39,317 bases of DNA. It comes from Gemmatimonadaceae bacterium (GTDB lineage Bacteria; Gemmatimonadota; Gemmatimonadetes; Gemmatimonadales; Gemmatimonadaceae). The stretch spans positions 1-39,317 of the forward strand of contig JAICJQ010000014.1 in assembly GCA_025928335.1 (NCBI GenBank). Reading direction: 5' to 3'. The notes beneath the pieces were generated by a model. The model had not been told where the DNA came from. It ran no database searches and saw nothing but the letters and a program-made list of their open reading frames with translations. The stretch's first letter is position 1. Each line of letters starts with the position of its first letter. The translations under genes and the position numbers were made by a program. Positions 15,714 to 23,600 of this stretch are shown one piece after another.

Positions 15714-18700
15714 CTAACGAAACTCGTGCGCGCGGTGGGTAAGGTCGCCGACCTCGAGCTCCTTGAACCGCTTTCCGACGACGGAAATTGAAGCGCCGTC
15801 GTTCTCGACTCGGCCCTGAACGAGAACAAACGGTGCCCGCTTCACGACTTCCTCGTTCGGCGCGACGAGCGGTTGCGGGACGACCACGTTCACGTAGCCG
15901 TGCTCGTCCTCCAGCAGCAGGAAAATCGTTCCACCCGCCGTGGCCGGCCGCTGTCGTACGGTCACGAGGCCGGCCACAGTCACGACTCGGCCGTTTTGCA
16001 TCTGCTCGAGCTGCTTGCTGTCGATGGCGCCGCCTTTTTTGAGCCGCTCGCGCGCTGATTCCATCGGATGGCCGTGGATGCTCATGCCCACGGCGTGATA
16101 GTCGAGGAAGATGAGCTGTTCGCGATTGATCGGGACCGGGTCGTGATGCGAGATGGACGCCGGGGCCAGCGGAAGCACGTCGCCGCAAGCGCGCAGTGCT
16201 TCCCACGCGGCGTGCCGGCGATCCGGCGCCCACGCGGCGAACGCGTCGGCCTGGGCGAAAGCGAGGACGTCCCCGCGATTCAACCCGCCACGCTCCACGA
16301 CGTCGGCGATCGACGTGAACGGAGCTCGCGCGTGCGCCTCCTTCATTCGGTCGATGACTTTATCGCCGATCCCTCGAACAAATCGCCAACCGACACGCAA
16401 GGCGCCGGCGGCGCGATTGGGCGATTGGGCGACGGCAGAGGAGTTCTCTTCATAGGTACAGTCCCAACTACCCGTGCGAAGGCAGGGCGGGCGGACCTCC
16501 ACACCGTGTCGCTTTGCGTCGTGCACGAGCGTGGAGACGGGATAGAAGCCCATCGGCTGCGCGTTGAGCAGGCCGATGAAAAATTCGGTGGGATTGTGGG
16601 CTTTGAGATACGCCGTTACGTAGGCGATCAGTGCGAAGCTCCAGGCGTGCGACTCGGGGAATCCGTAGTTCGCGAAGCTCACGAGATCGTCGCAGATCTT
16701 GGTCGCCGTCTCGTCGCTCAGCGGCTTGATCGCGCCCGACGCCGAGCGCGCGAGCATCGCCTTCCTCATCTCTCCGAGCGCCGCTTCCAGTCGTCCCTTT
16801 TTGCGAATGTTGCCCATCGTACGTCGTAAGGCATCCGCTTGCGCACCAGTGTAGCCGCCGAGCTTCATCGCGATCGCCATTGCCTGCTCCTGGAAGATCG
16901 GGATGCCTTGCGTGCGCGATAGAATCTCCTCGAGATCAGGATGCGGATACACGACCGGTGCGCGGCCGAGCCGTCGCTCGGTGTAGGGGTGCACGAACGC
17001 CGCCTGGATCGGGCCGGGCCGGATGAGCGCAACCTGCACGACGATGTCGTACAAGTGGTCCGGTTTGGTGTGCAAGATGGAGTTGATCTGCGCGCGGCTC
17101 TCGATCTGGAATGTGCCGATCGTCTCGCCGCGCTGAATCAGCTCGTACGTTTTGGCGTCACTGGTGTCGACGTCGTACATGTTCGGCCGCGTGCCGGTCT
17201 GCTGTTCGATCACGTCGTACGCGATGCGCACCATCGCCAGCGCGCCGAGTCCGAGGAAGTCGAACTTGGGCACGCCGATCATGTCGAGATCGTCTTTGTC
17301 GAACTGGACGATCGTGCGGCCCATCGTCGTCTGCTCGACGGGCAGATAAGTCCCGAGCGGCACCGCCGAGAGCACGAATCCGCCGACGTGCGTCGATCGC
17401 AGCCGAGCGAGACCGTCGTATCCCTCGAGCGCCATGAGCAACGCTCGGCCGCGCGCATTTCCGAGATCGATGCCGCGTACCTGCGCGAGCTCGCGTACAA
17501 GCTCGATGCACGTTGCCGGCTCGTCGCCGTGTACGCGCTTCGAGATCTCGAGCGCCGTCGCGGCGGGGAAACCCAACGCGCGCATCGCGTCTTGCACCGC
17601 GGTCGGTGCATGGAAGCACTGCGTCACCGCCGTGATCGCCGCGTGCGCGCGATGATACGTGTCGTACATGTAGTCGAGCACTTCTTCGCGTCGCTCGTGC
17701 TCGAAGTCGACATCGATGTCCGGCGGCTCGGCTTTGCCGTCGACGCGCGCCTCGGACAGAAAGCGCTCGAACAATAGCCCGTGTTTTACCGGATCGACCG
17801 CGGTGATGCCAAGGCAGAACGCGACGGCCGAGTTGGCGGCGCTGCCGCGTCCCTGACAGAGAATACCTTTGCTGCGCGCGAAGCGCACCGCGTCGGCCAT
17901 GACGAGGAAGAAGCCGGGGAACTTGAGATTGGCGATCAGCTCGAGCTCGTGTTCGATCTGCTCCCGTTGGCGCGGCGTGGGATCGCCCCATCGTTCGCGC
18001 ATCCCGTCTTCGGTCCAGCGGCGCAATGCGTGGTTGTCATCGACGTCGCTCATGCCGGCGCTGAGCTTCGTCTTCTGAAAGTCGGGGAGCGGCGGCCGCA
18101 TCCAGTCGAGGTCGAATCCGGTGCATCGCTCGGCGATTCGCACGCTTTCGCGCAGGCCTTCCTCACGCCCGCGCCAACGCGCCGCCATCTCGCGCGGCGA
18201 GAGCAAGCGCCATTCGCCATTCGGGTGCAGCAATCCACGCTCGGCGGCGACGTCGATCGTGAGATCGTAGCGGAGCGCGGTGAGCATGTCGTGCACGAGC
18301 CGGCCGCGCTCGTCGACGTAACGCGGGTCTTGTGTCGCGAACCAGGGCAGGCCTTCGCTGTTCGCGAGCTCGATCAACTCACTGGCGAGCGCTGCCTCGT
18401 GGCCGCCGGTGTAATGCAGCTGCACTTCGACCGAGAGCGCATCGGGTTCGAACGCTTCACGCCACCGTCTCAGAAGTTGGGTTGCTTCGTTCGTGCGTCC
18501 GCCGCGGACGAATGACGCCAGCTCTCCCGATGCGGGGCCGGTCATCGCGTGCAGACCACGTGTGTGCGCGGCGACGTGTTCCCATCGCACTTTCGGTCGG
18601 CCGCGACGTTTGCCTTGGACTTTCTTGTCCCATTCTTCCCACTGGCCGACGCGCGCCAGCGTAACGAGCGCGGCGAGGTTGCAGTAGCCCTCCTTGTTTC

Positions 18701-19004
18701 GCGCGAGGAATGCCATCGGATGTCCGTCGACGTTCAGCTCCGCGCCGACGAGTGGCCGCACGGGATACTGACATGTTTTGCAATACTCAGCCTCGTGCTG
18801 CTCAGCGTCCGGACAGGTCGGATCTTTGAGCGGCGACATCGCCTCGACGGCGAATTTCGCCAAGCCGCCGAGGTCCGCGGTGTCGGTGATGCCGAGGTGG
18901 GTGTAGCCGAGCTGTCGCGCGTGCTTCGCGAGCGCTTCCGCCGAGATCGCGCCGTCGGAGAAAGAAAAACAGGTGTGAGCGCGGAGCTCGACGTAGTGAG
19001 ACAT
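15714..19004 (-). CDS. dnaE2: error-prone DNA polymerase III alpha subunit DnaE2
   Basis: 1096 residues from ATG 19004. The PHP domain opens with YVELRAHTCFSFSDG; the polymerase core has GSAANSAVAFCLGI and the catalytic triad Asp429, Asp431, Asp433 in PDIDVDF; RPGPIQ, the helix-hairpin-helix and a C-terminal OB domain (VVTVAGLVTVRQRPATAGG) follow. The length, the order beside imuA and imuB, and the short C-terminus identify DnaE2 rather than replicative DnaE1. It performs translesion synthesis and induced mutagenesis with ImuA and ImuB. An in-frame GTG at 19031 with a closer GGAG is an alternative start (nine more residues), but it lies at the edge of an inverted repeat; the ATG gives the usual family N-terminus. 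Confidence 0.95.
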   Translation of the reverse strand: MSHYVELRAHTCFSFSDGAISAEALAKHARQLGYTHLGITDTADLGGLAKFAVEAMSPLKDPTCPDAEQHEAEYCKTCQYPVRPLVGAELNVDGHPMAFLARNKEGYCNLAALVTLARVGQWEEWDKKVQGKRRGRPKVRWEHVAAHTRGLHAMTGPASGELASFVRGGRTNEATQLLRRWREAFEPDALSVEVQLHYTGGHEAALASELIELANSEGLPWFATQDPRYVDERGRLVHDMLTALRYDLTIDVAAERGLLHPNGEWRLLSPREMAARWRGREEGLRESVRIAERCTGFDLDWMRPPLPDFQKTKLSAGMSDVDDNHALRRWTEDGMRERWGDPTPRQREQIEHELELIANLKFPGFFLVMADAVRFARSKGILCQGRGSAANSAVAFCLGITAVDPVKHGLLFERFLSEARVDGKAEPPDIDVDFEHERREEVLDYMYDTYHRAHAAITAVTQCFHAPTAVQDAMRALGFPAATALEISKRVHGDEPATCIELVRELAQVRGIDLGNARGRALLMALEGYDGLARLRSTHVGGFVLSAVPLGTYLPVEQTTMGRTIVQFDKDDLDMIGVPKFDFLGLGALAMVRIAYDVIEQQTGTRPNMYDVDTSDAKTYELIQRGETIGTFQIESRAQINSILHTKPDHLYDIVVQVALIRPGPIQAAFVHPYTERRLGRAPVVYPHPDLEEILSRTQGIPIFQEQAMAIAMKLGGYTGAQADALRRTMGNIRKKGRLEAALGEMRKAMLARSASGAIKPLSDETATKICDDLVSFANYGFPESHAWSFALIAYVTAYLKAHNPTEFFIGLLNAQPMGFYPVSTLVHDAKRHGVEVRPPCLRTGSWDCTYEENSSAVAQSPNRAAGALRVGWRFVRGIGDKVIDRMKEAHARAPFTSIADVVERGGLNRGDVLAFAQADAFAAWAPDRRHAAWEALRACGDVLPLAPASISHHDPVPINREQLIFLDYHAVGMSIHGHPMESARERLKKGGAIDSKQLEQMQNGRVVTVAGLVTVRQRPATAGGTIFLLLEDEHGYVNVVVPQPLVAPNEEVVKRAPFVLVQGRVENDGASISVVGKRFKELEVGDLTHRAHEFR

Positions 19005-19027
19005 AACGGACAACTCGTCTTCACTCG

Positions 19028-19185
19028 TCACGCCGTCTCCGTGCCTTTCCGCGAAGATCAGTACTCTTCATCCGTGTCAAAAACGGGACAGAGTAGTGGC
19101 TTGGATGCCGCGAGCTCCGGCTGGTCTTCGGTCTGGACACGGCCAACTTCACGGATGTGCGCGGAAAGGCGCGGAGACAGCGTGA
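19028..19185. repeat. long inverted repeat between imuB and dnaE2
   Basis: The 26 bases 19028-19053 and 19160-19185 are inverted copies with two mismatches (core GTCTCCG.GCCTTTCCGCG), and just inside them CATCCGTG (19069-19076) and CACGGATG (19150-19157) also pair. The left arm carries 15 extra bases between the two blocks; about 73 bases form the loop. It fills the 186-213 bp gap between the two genes and would fold in the transcript directly upstream of the dnaE2 start. Confidence 0.8.
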
Positions 19186-19217
19186 CAAGGGAACGGCAGT
19201 GAATGAAAGGGGATGCT

Positions 19218-20528
19218 TCAATCCCACCATCCGTGCAAAAACCAATCGGTGGCTTGCTGTTGGGGATGACGAAACAGCCAGACCATCATTCCATCCTCGC
19301 GCACACAACGGAAATACTCGCGCGAGTATGATCCAACCCAATGGCCGCCTGACACACGATCGGGCCCGGCCGCTTCGACGATGTCGTGCCATTCATTGTT
19401 GTCGAGATAGCGCGTCGGCACGACGTGATCGCGACGCGGCTGCGTGTCCACGGTGACGGTCTTCGGCGTCGGCAACAGTTGGAGTGTGAGCTTGAGATCG
19501 AGATCGCGCTGCTTGGCGCCGGCGGCCGGAACATCCACCGATTCGCGCCGCTTCCACGTCGTGCGCATCTCGAGCAGCGGGTGTTGCGAGTTGGCGGGTG
19601 CGACGACGACATCGCCTTGGTCGTCGGTGAGCTGAACGATTGCATCTTCTACCGCTGGAGCGCTGGCGAAGCCGCGGTCGAAGAGATCGCCCTGCGCACC
19701 TTCGTTCCCCGTCACCGACTCGACGCGGAGCGTCACGCCCATCACCGCGTCTGGCAGCGTGATCGTGTCGAGCGCTTCGCGCACCAGGCGCATCCAGCGC
19801 TTTTGCTCCGCGCTCGGCCGCGATGAACGAATGACATGGGTGCGCTGCGTGCGATTGCCGAGCGAGAAGACGAGCGCCATCTCGCGCGCACGTTCGCCGC
19901 GCTGCACGAGCGACGTACAGACCGTGCCGGCGAGCGAGTTGATGACGAAGAGCAGGCGTTCGGGATCCTTCAAGCCGTATTCCACCCACTCGAGCGATGC
20001 GTTCGGCAACGGGCGCGGCAGCGATTTGAATAGCCAGCGGTCGTCCTCGGCTCGCGCACGCTGCCAGAGCCGGACACCTTCGACGCCGAGGCGCACTTCG
20101 ATCGACTCGGCATCGAGCGAACCGAGCGCACCGCAGGTTTCGATGCCGAGCCCCTGAAGCAGCGCGGCGATGTGTTCTGGAGGAGAGAGCACGGCGAACT
20201 TCCGCGGCGCGATGAACGACGCGTCGGTGCCGGGTTTGACCATGATGAACGGGACGTCCGCCTCAGCGGCGCTGTGCACGGCCGCCACTTCGGCGGCGAC
20301 GGGCGTCATCGCGACGCCGGCGTGGGTGTCGTCGTAGCCGTAGTCGCTCGCTACGCGCAGCAACGCCTCGGCGAGCAGGCCGCCATGAAGACCGCGTGCG
20401 TCTCCCCAGACGAGTCCTCGCTCACCGATGGCGATGCGCGGCGCGACCGCGAGCAGGCTGGCGACGAGATCAGCGGGGAAGTCCGCGCCGGTCGGCCAGC
20501 TCGGACTCCAGAGACAGACGTAGCTCAT
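19218..20528 (-). CDS. imuB: ImuB, Y-family polymerase-like mutasome protein
   Basis: 436 residues. Alignment blocks of ImuB are present: VCLWSPSWP at the N-terminus, IGERGLVWGDARGL, a helix-hairpin region LLQGLGIETCGALGSL, and the little-finger part. The C-terminus GGHWVGSYSREYFRCVREDGMMVWLFRH and FLHGWWD is diagnostic for this family. The N-terminal strand lacks the Asp found in active Y-family polymerases (CLWSPSWP instead of the DxD type), consistent with ImuB being a catalytically dead adaptor that links DnaE2 to the sliding clamp. It overlaps imuA by 59 bp in another frame, so both are coupled. Confidence 0.93.
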   Translation of the reverse strand: MSYVCLWSPSWPTGADFPADLVASLLAVAPRIAIGERGLVWGDARGLHGGLLAEALLRVASDYGYDDTHAGVAMTPVAAEVAAVHSAAEADVPFIMVKPGTDASFIAPRKFAVLSPPEHIAALLQGLGIETCGALGSLDAESIEVRLGVEGVRLWQRARAEDDRWLFKSLPRPLPNASLEWVEYGLKDPERLLFVINSLAGTVCTSLVQRGERAREMALVFSLGNRTQRTHVIRSSRPSAEQKRWMRLVREALDTITLPDAVMGVTLRVESVTGNEGAQGDLFDRGFASAPAVEDAIVQLTDDQGDVVVAPANSQHPLLEMRTTWKRRESVDVPAAGAKQRDLDLKLTLQLLPTPKTVTVDTQPRRDHVVPTRYLDNNEWHDIVEAAGPDRVSGGHWVGSYSREYFRCVREDGMMVWLFRHPQQQATDWFLHGWWD

Positions 20529-21174
20529 GATGCGAGACCGGAATGGGAAACACCGCGTGCGAGTTCACGCCGATCGCTCGGGCGTCGACGCGCACGGTGA
20601 CGTCGACGGCGTCGGCCGGATCGCCGAACGGCGTCCGTCGCCAACGCCAGCGCAGCAGGCGCGACGCGAGCTTGAGGCTCGCCATCGACGCCGAGTTGCC
20701 GACGGACACGAGCGCCGTCCCGCCTTCGCGCGCGGCGCGCGTGAGGCGGACCGTCTCGGTGCCCTGAGGTTCAGTACCTGCTAATATGAGGAGTGAAAAG
20801 CCACCGGAGCGCAGCAGCTCTTCGGCCGCGCGCATGGCGTGGATGCGTGATTTTGGACGGATGAGGTAGAGGCCACCCGGATCCTGGCTCCAGAAATCGC
20901 CGGCGAGCGTGTTGTCGCCGTCGATCCAGCCCGCGCGCTCACCGCCGGCGACGACGGAGTGGCAGGCGGCGCGCAGGATCGCGGTGGCCCCACCGTGCGG
21001 CGCCCACACGGAGAGCCGCGCGCGTGGCAGTCCGCCGTTCGGCAGGATCTTGTCGAGTGCGCCGATCCCTGTGGCCACCTGCTCCGTAGTCTGCGACCCG
21101 CCGGTGAGCGGGGTCGCATCCGGAAAGCGCTGCTCGATGAGAGCGCGGAGCGCGGCGATAGAGGATCGAGACAT
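20470..21174 (-). CDS. imuA: ImuA, RecA-like mutasome protein
   Basis: 234 residues. ATGIGALDKILPNGGLPRARLSVWAPHGGATAILRAAC matches the RecA/SulA-like ImuA pattern, with a degenerate Walker A region (APHGGATA) that lacks the GKT/S lysine, so ATP binding is doubtful. The centre has FSLLILAGTEPQGTETVRLTRAAREGGTALVSV like the Walker B and L-loop area of RecA. The family modulates ImuB and DnaE2 in DNA-damage-induced mutagenesis. The upstream region holds the motif at 21226 shared with the radical SAM gene. Start ATG at 21174 gives a normal N-terminus. Confidence 0.9.
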   Translation of the reverse strand: MSRSSIAALRALIEQRFPDATPLTGGSQTTEQVATGIGALDKILPNGGLPRARLSVWAPHGGATAILRAACHSVVAGGERAGWIDGDNTLAGDFWSQDPGGLYLIRPKSRIHAMRAAEELLRSGGFSLLILAGTEPQGTETVRLTRAAREGGTALVSVGNSASMASLKLASRLLRWRWRRTPFGDPADAVDVTVRVDARAIGVNSHAVFPIPVSHHELRLSLESELADRRGLPR

Positions 21175-21225
21175 TCCGAACGCGACAACGGTGTTCGTGA
21201 GCCAAAGAACGGGGGGAAGAAGCTA

Positions 21226-21243
21226 TACCGAACATATCCCGAA
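21226..21243 (-). promoter_or_regulatory. candidate damage-response operator upstream of imuA
   Basis: TACCGAACATATCCCGAA on the plus strand; read towards imuA it is a direct repeat TTTC-N7-GTTC, 52 bp before the imuA start, followed at once by TATAGC, a possible -10 box. The spacing equals the GTTC-N7-GTTC LexA box known from Alphaproteobacteria. An almost identical copy precedes the radical SAM gene (16 of 18 bases equal). The regulator is not encoded in the window. Confidence 0.55.
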
Positions 21244-21361
21244 AGCAAGAAGTAATCCACAGATTTCGGTGTTGATCGGAGTTCATGGAATATTTGTGAT
21301 GTCTGTGGGTCCCATTCGCGTTTGGTACTGGCCTTACGAGCTCATGCTGGCCGTTCCAGCG

Positions 21362-22480
21362 TTAGACCGTCGCGCCCGTACCAAGCATCGAGTCGAACGA
21401 GAGCTCCAACTGCTCCGCCCCCGCAAACTTCTCCTCGATCGCGTCCTCTTCAGCGCCACGGCCGTAATAGCCGTATGCCACGCCGTACGTCTCGCACAAC
21501 GCGCGCATCGTCTGCCGCAACGTTTCGGCGTACGTCTCGCTCACCTTGTGATCGAACGCGTACGTTGCCCAATAGCGTTTGGCGAGATGAGGAAACTCTT
21601 TCTCGATGAACGGCAGATAGCGCGCGCGAGCCGATGATCGCAACCGCAGCGCGCATGCGTTGACATACGACGCGCCTCGCTCGGCCACAGCCTTCACCAA
21701 CGTTTCGAGCGCCACCGGATGATCGGTGATCGCCGGCAACACGGGCATCACGTTGATCCCCACCTCAATTCCCGCTTCGCGCAAACGCCCCAGCGCTCGC
21801 AACCGCGCGTCAGGTGTCGGCGCCCGCGGCTCGATCTTTCGCGCGAGATCGCGATCGGTCGAGATCAGCGAGAGATGAATCGATAGCGACGAATGCCGGT
21901 TGATCCGACTCAATACGTCGATGTCGCGCGTGATCAACGGGCTCTTCGTGATGATCGCCACCGACAGTCCCGGATGCTCGGCGAGCACCTCGAGCACCGA
22001 GCGCGTGATGCGAAAGCGCCGCTCGGCCGGCTGAAACGGATCAGTCGCCGTGCCGATGACGATCGTTTCGCCCTCGAGTAGCGCCTTGAGCTTGTCGGAG
22101 CCATGTCGCAGCGTTCGGCGCAGCACGTCCGCCGCGTTCTGCTTCACGAAGATGCGACGCTCGAAGGCCAGCCACGGTGGCATGGCGTCGCGCGCGTTGG
22201 CGAGATCGGAGCGGTCAGGATTCGCCGTCGCCGACCGGTCGAGCACCCAACGATGCGTGTAGCGCGCATAGCAGTAGGCGCAGCCGAACGCGCACCCGAC
22301 GTATGGATTGATCGACCAGAAGCCCATTTGGGTCGTTTCCGGATCGTTCAGAACCGACCGCGCGGCGCTCCCGAAGTACTGAATGTCCTTCTGCTCGCCG
22401 ACCACCGGGAGCGCGCGCCCAAGCGTTCCGGCGTCGAAGAGCGCGCCCTGCTGGAATTTCGTTGCGGTTCCTACCGCCAT
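21362..22480 (-). CDS. radical SAM protein, spore photoproduct lyase-like (Rv2578c type)
   Basis: 372 residues from ATG 22480 (a TTG at 22486 with AAGG in front is an alternative). The iron-sulfur cluster cysteines are Cys63, Cys67 and Cys70 in GCAFGCAYCYAR, a CX3CX2C pattern. NPYVGC, IVIGTATDPFQPAERRF, VAIITKSPLITRDIDVL, LSLISTDRDLARKIEPRAP and GINVMPVLPAITD are the conserved blocks of the SplB-related group. Relatives in this group include the DNA lesion repair enzyme of spores, but most non-spore members are uncharacterised. Its position in front of imuA-imuB-dnaE2 on the same strand and the shared upstream motif suggest a DNA-damage role, by inference. Confidence 0.85.
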   Translation of the reverse strand: MAVGTATKFQQGALFDAGTLGRALPVVGEQKDIQYFGSAARSVLNDPETTQMGFWSINPYVGCAFGCAYCYARYTHRWVLDRSATANPDRSDLANARDAMPPWLAFERRIFVKQNAADVLRRTLRHGSDKLKALLEGETIVIGTATDPFQPAERRFRITRSVLEVLAEHPGLSVAIITKSPLITRDIDVLSRINRHSSLSIHLSLISTDRDLARKIEPRAPTPDARLRALGRLREAGIEVGINVMPVLPAITDHPVALETLVKAVAERGASYVNACALRLRSSARARYLPFIEKEFPHLAKRYWATYAFDHKVSETYAETLRQTMRALCETYGVAYGYYGRGAEEDAIEEKFAGAEQLELSFDSMLGTGATV

Positions 22481-22513
22481 CGCCAACTCGGCCTTCGGTT
22501 CGGTTCCGTAGGC

Positions 22514-22531
22514 TACCGAACATACACCGAA
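22514..22531 (-). promoter_or_regulatory. candidate damage-response operator upstream of the radical SAM gene
   Basis: TACCGAACATACACCGAA; in the direction of the gene it reads CTTC-N7-GTTC. TTGCGA lies just upstream and TAGCCT 17 bases after it, so the motif would occupy the -35/-10 spacer. Next to it GTTCGGT (22498-22504) and ACCGAAC (22515-22521) form an inverted repeat. It starts 33 bp before the ATG. Confidence 0.5.
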
Positions 22532-22562
22532 GTCGCAACCCTCCCACCGCCGACGAGGTTCA

Positions 22563-22632
22563 ATTCGCGCTAAATGGGGTCAGACCCCAATTAGAATCCT
22601 CTAATTGGGGTCTGACCCCATTTAAAGCGAAT
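22563..22632. repeat. 33-bp-arm palindromic element with GGGGTCAGACCCC core
   Basis: Arms 22563-22595 and 22600-22632 are inverted copies with two mismatches and a four-base loop (ATCC). Each arm also contains its own small palindrome GGGGTCAGACCCC, so a cloverleaf-like fold is possible. The core resembles REP-type elements seen beside REP-associated transposases, none of which is present here. It is placed between the metalloprotease stop and the radical SAM promoter and may terminate the first. Confidence 0.85.
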
Positions 22633-22652
22633 AAAATGAATCGCTTAGCTAC

Positions 22653-23297
22653 CTACGGAACGCCGAATTGGATACCGACTTCGGCGCGGCCGTCAGGGCG
22701 GCCGCGGGCGAAGAAGTTGGCGTAGTTGGGATCGCGAGAGATCCGAAACGCGTGCAGCGCCGCGACGCTGCCGTAGATGAGCGTGACTTGAGTTTTCGTC
22801 AGCGCGTGCGTTCGCGCCATGAAGTCGACGTCGCTCACCGAGCCCTGCCGCCCGATCGTGAGATAAAAGACAGTCGTGCCTATTCCCCCTCCCAGCAGAC
22901 CTCGTTCGAACGCACTACCACGCGCGTGCGGAATGTCGAGGATCGCCTCGTCGAGCGCTGTTTGCGCCGTCAATCCGGCCGCGGAGAATAGAAACTGCTT
23001 GTGAGGTGCGATATGGGAATCGATCCCCGAGAAGATCGTCGGCCGAAGCTTGTCGAATCCAAAACTCGGATGTCCGCCGACGGCCATCGCCGTCGCGATG
23101 TGAGCGGCCTCATGGAAGAGGATGCTCGCGGCGACACCGTAGGTGAAATGCCTCCAGTAGTACCTCGGCGACGAAATCGTGTCGGCGCTTTGAGCTCGGG
23201 CGGTACTCGCTACGGAGAGCAGCGTAATCGCCGTGAGAAGCCGCCGGATAGCCTGATGTCCTCGAAGGCGATAAGATCCGTATCGTCGCTCTCGCAC
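22653..23297 (-). CDS. exported/membrane protein with HEAAH metalloprotease-like motif
   Basis: 214 residues from GTG 23297, which has GGGAG in front; the frame is open further upstream but that part runs opposite to the pterin dehydratase gene. A signal-peptide-like stretch (RRLLTAITLLSVASTARAQ) is followed by a hydrophobic segment containing His62-Glu63-Ala-Ala-His66, as in M50-type or membrane gluzincin proteases. Two more hydrophobic stretches follow (FLFSAAGLTAQTALDEAIL and GLLGGGIGTTVFYLTIG); a third metal ligand could be the Asp in the TALDEAIL segment. No close family is recognised, so activity is uncertain. It is divergent from the next gene with only 18 bp between starts. Confidence 0.6.
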   Translation of the reverse strand: MRERRYGSYRLRGHQAIRRLLTAITLLSVASTARAQSADTISSPRYYWRHFTYGVAASILFHEAAHIATAMAVGGHPSFGFDKLRPTIFSGIDSHIAPHKQFLFSAAGLTAQTALDEAILDIPHARGSAFERGLLGGGIGTTVFYLTIGRQGSVSDVDFMARTHALTKTQVTLIYGSVAALHAFRISRDPNYANFFARGRPDGRAEVGIQFGVP

Positions 23298-23315
23298 TCG
23301 AACTCCCTCACATCG

Positions 23316-23600
23316 ATGCGGCAAAAACTGTCCGACCTCGAGATTCAACGTGCCCTTGGCGGCCTCGCCGGCTGGGCGCGGCGCGGCGACGCACTCAGCA
23401 AAACATTCATCTTCGAGCGATTCGCCGACGGGATTGCCTTCGTCGATCGTGTCGCCAAAGTCGCCGACGAAATGGATCACCATCCCGACATCGACATCCG
23501 ATATACCAAGGTGACGATGGTGCTCTCGACGCACGACGCCGGCGGAATCACGTCATCCGACCTCAAGCTCGCCGAGCGCATCGAGTCCGTCACGACCTGA
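23316..23600 (+). CDS. phhB: pterin-4a-carbinolamine dehydratase
   Basis: 94 residues, the family size. MRQKLSDLEIQRALG, WARRGDALSKTFIFERFADGIAFVDRVA, the catalytic DEMDHHPDIDI with adjacent histidines, and the closing VLSTHDAGGITSSDLKLAERI are all family blocks. The enzyme dehydrates 4a-hydroxytetrahydrobiopterin to recycle the cofactor of aromatic amino acid hydroxylases; in bacteria lacking those it may serve folate-type pterins. No hydroxylase is visible in this window. A longer frame from 23001 exists, but ATG 23316 gives the standard start; no Shine-Dalgarno is seen. Its 3' end overlaps the convergent PIG-L gene by 11 bp. Confidence 0.9.
   Translation: MRQKLSDLEIQRALGGLAGWARRGDALSKTFIFERFADGIAFVDRVAKVADEMDHHPDIDIRYTKVTMVLSTHDAGGITSSDLKLAERIESVTT

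Noticed and set aside
21175-21361. Classical LexA box (CTG-N10-CAG or GAAC-N4-GTTC) at imuA
   Set aside because: Neither pattern is present; only the direct-repeat motif described above was found.
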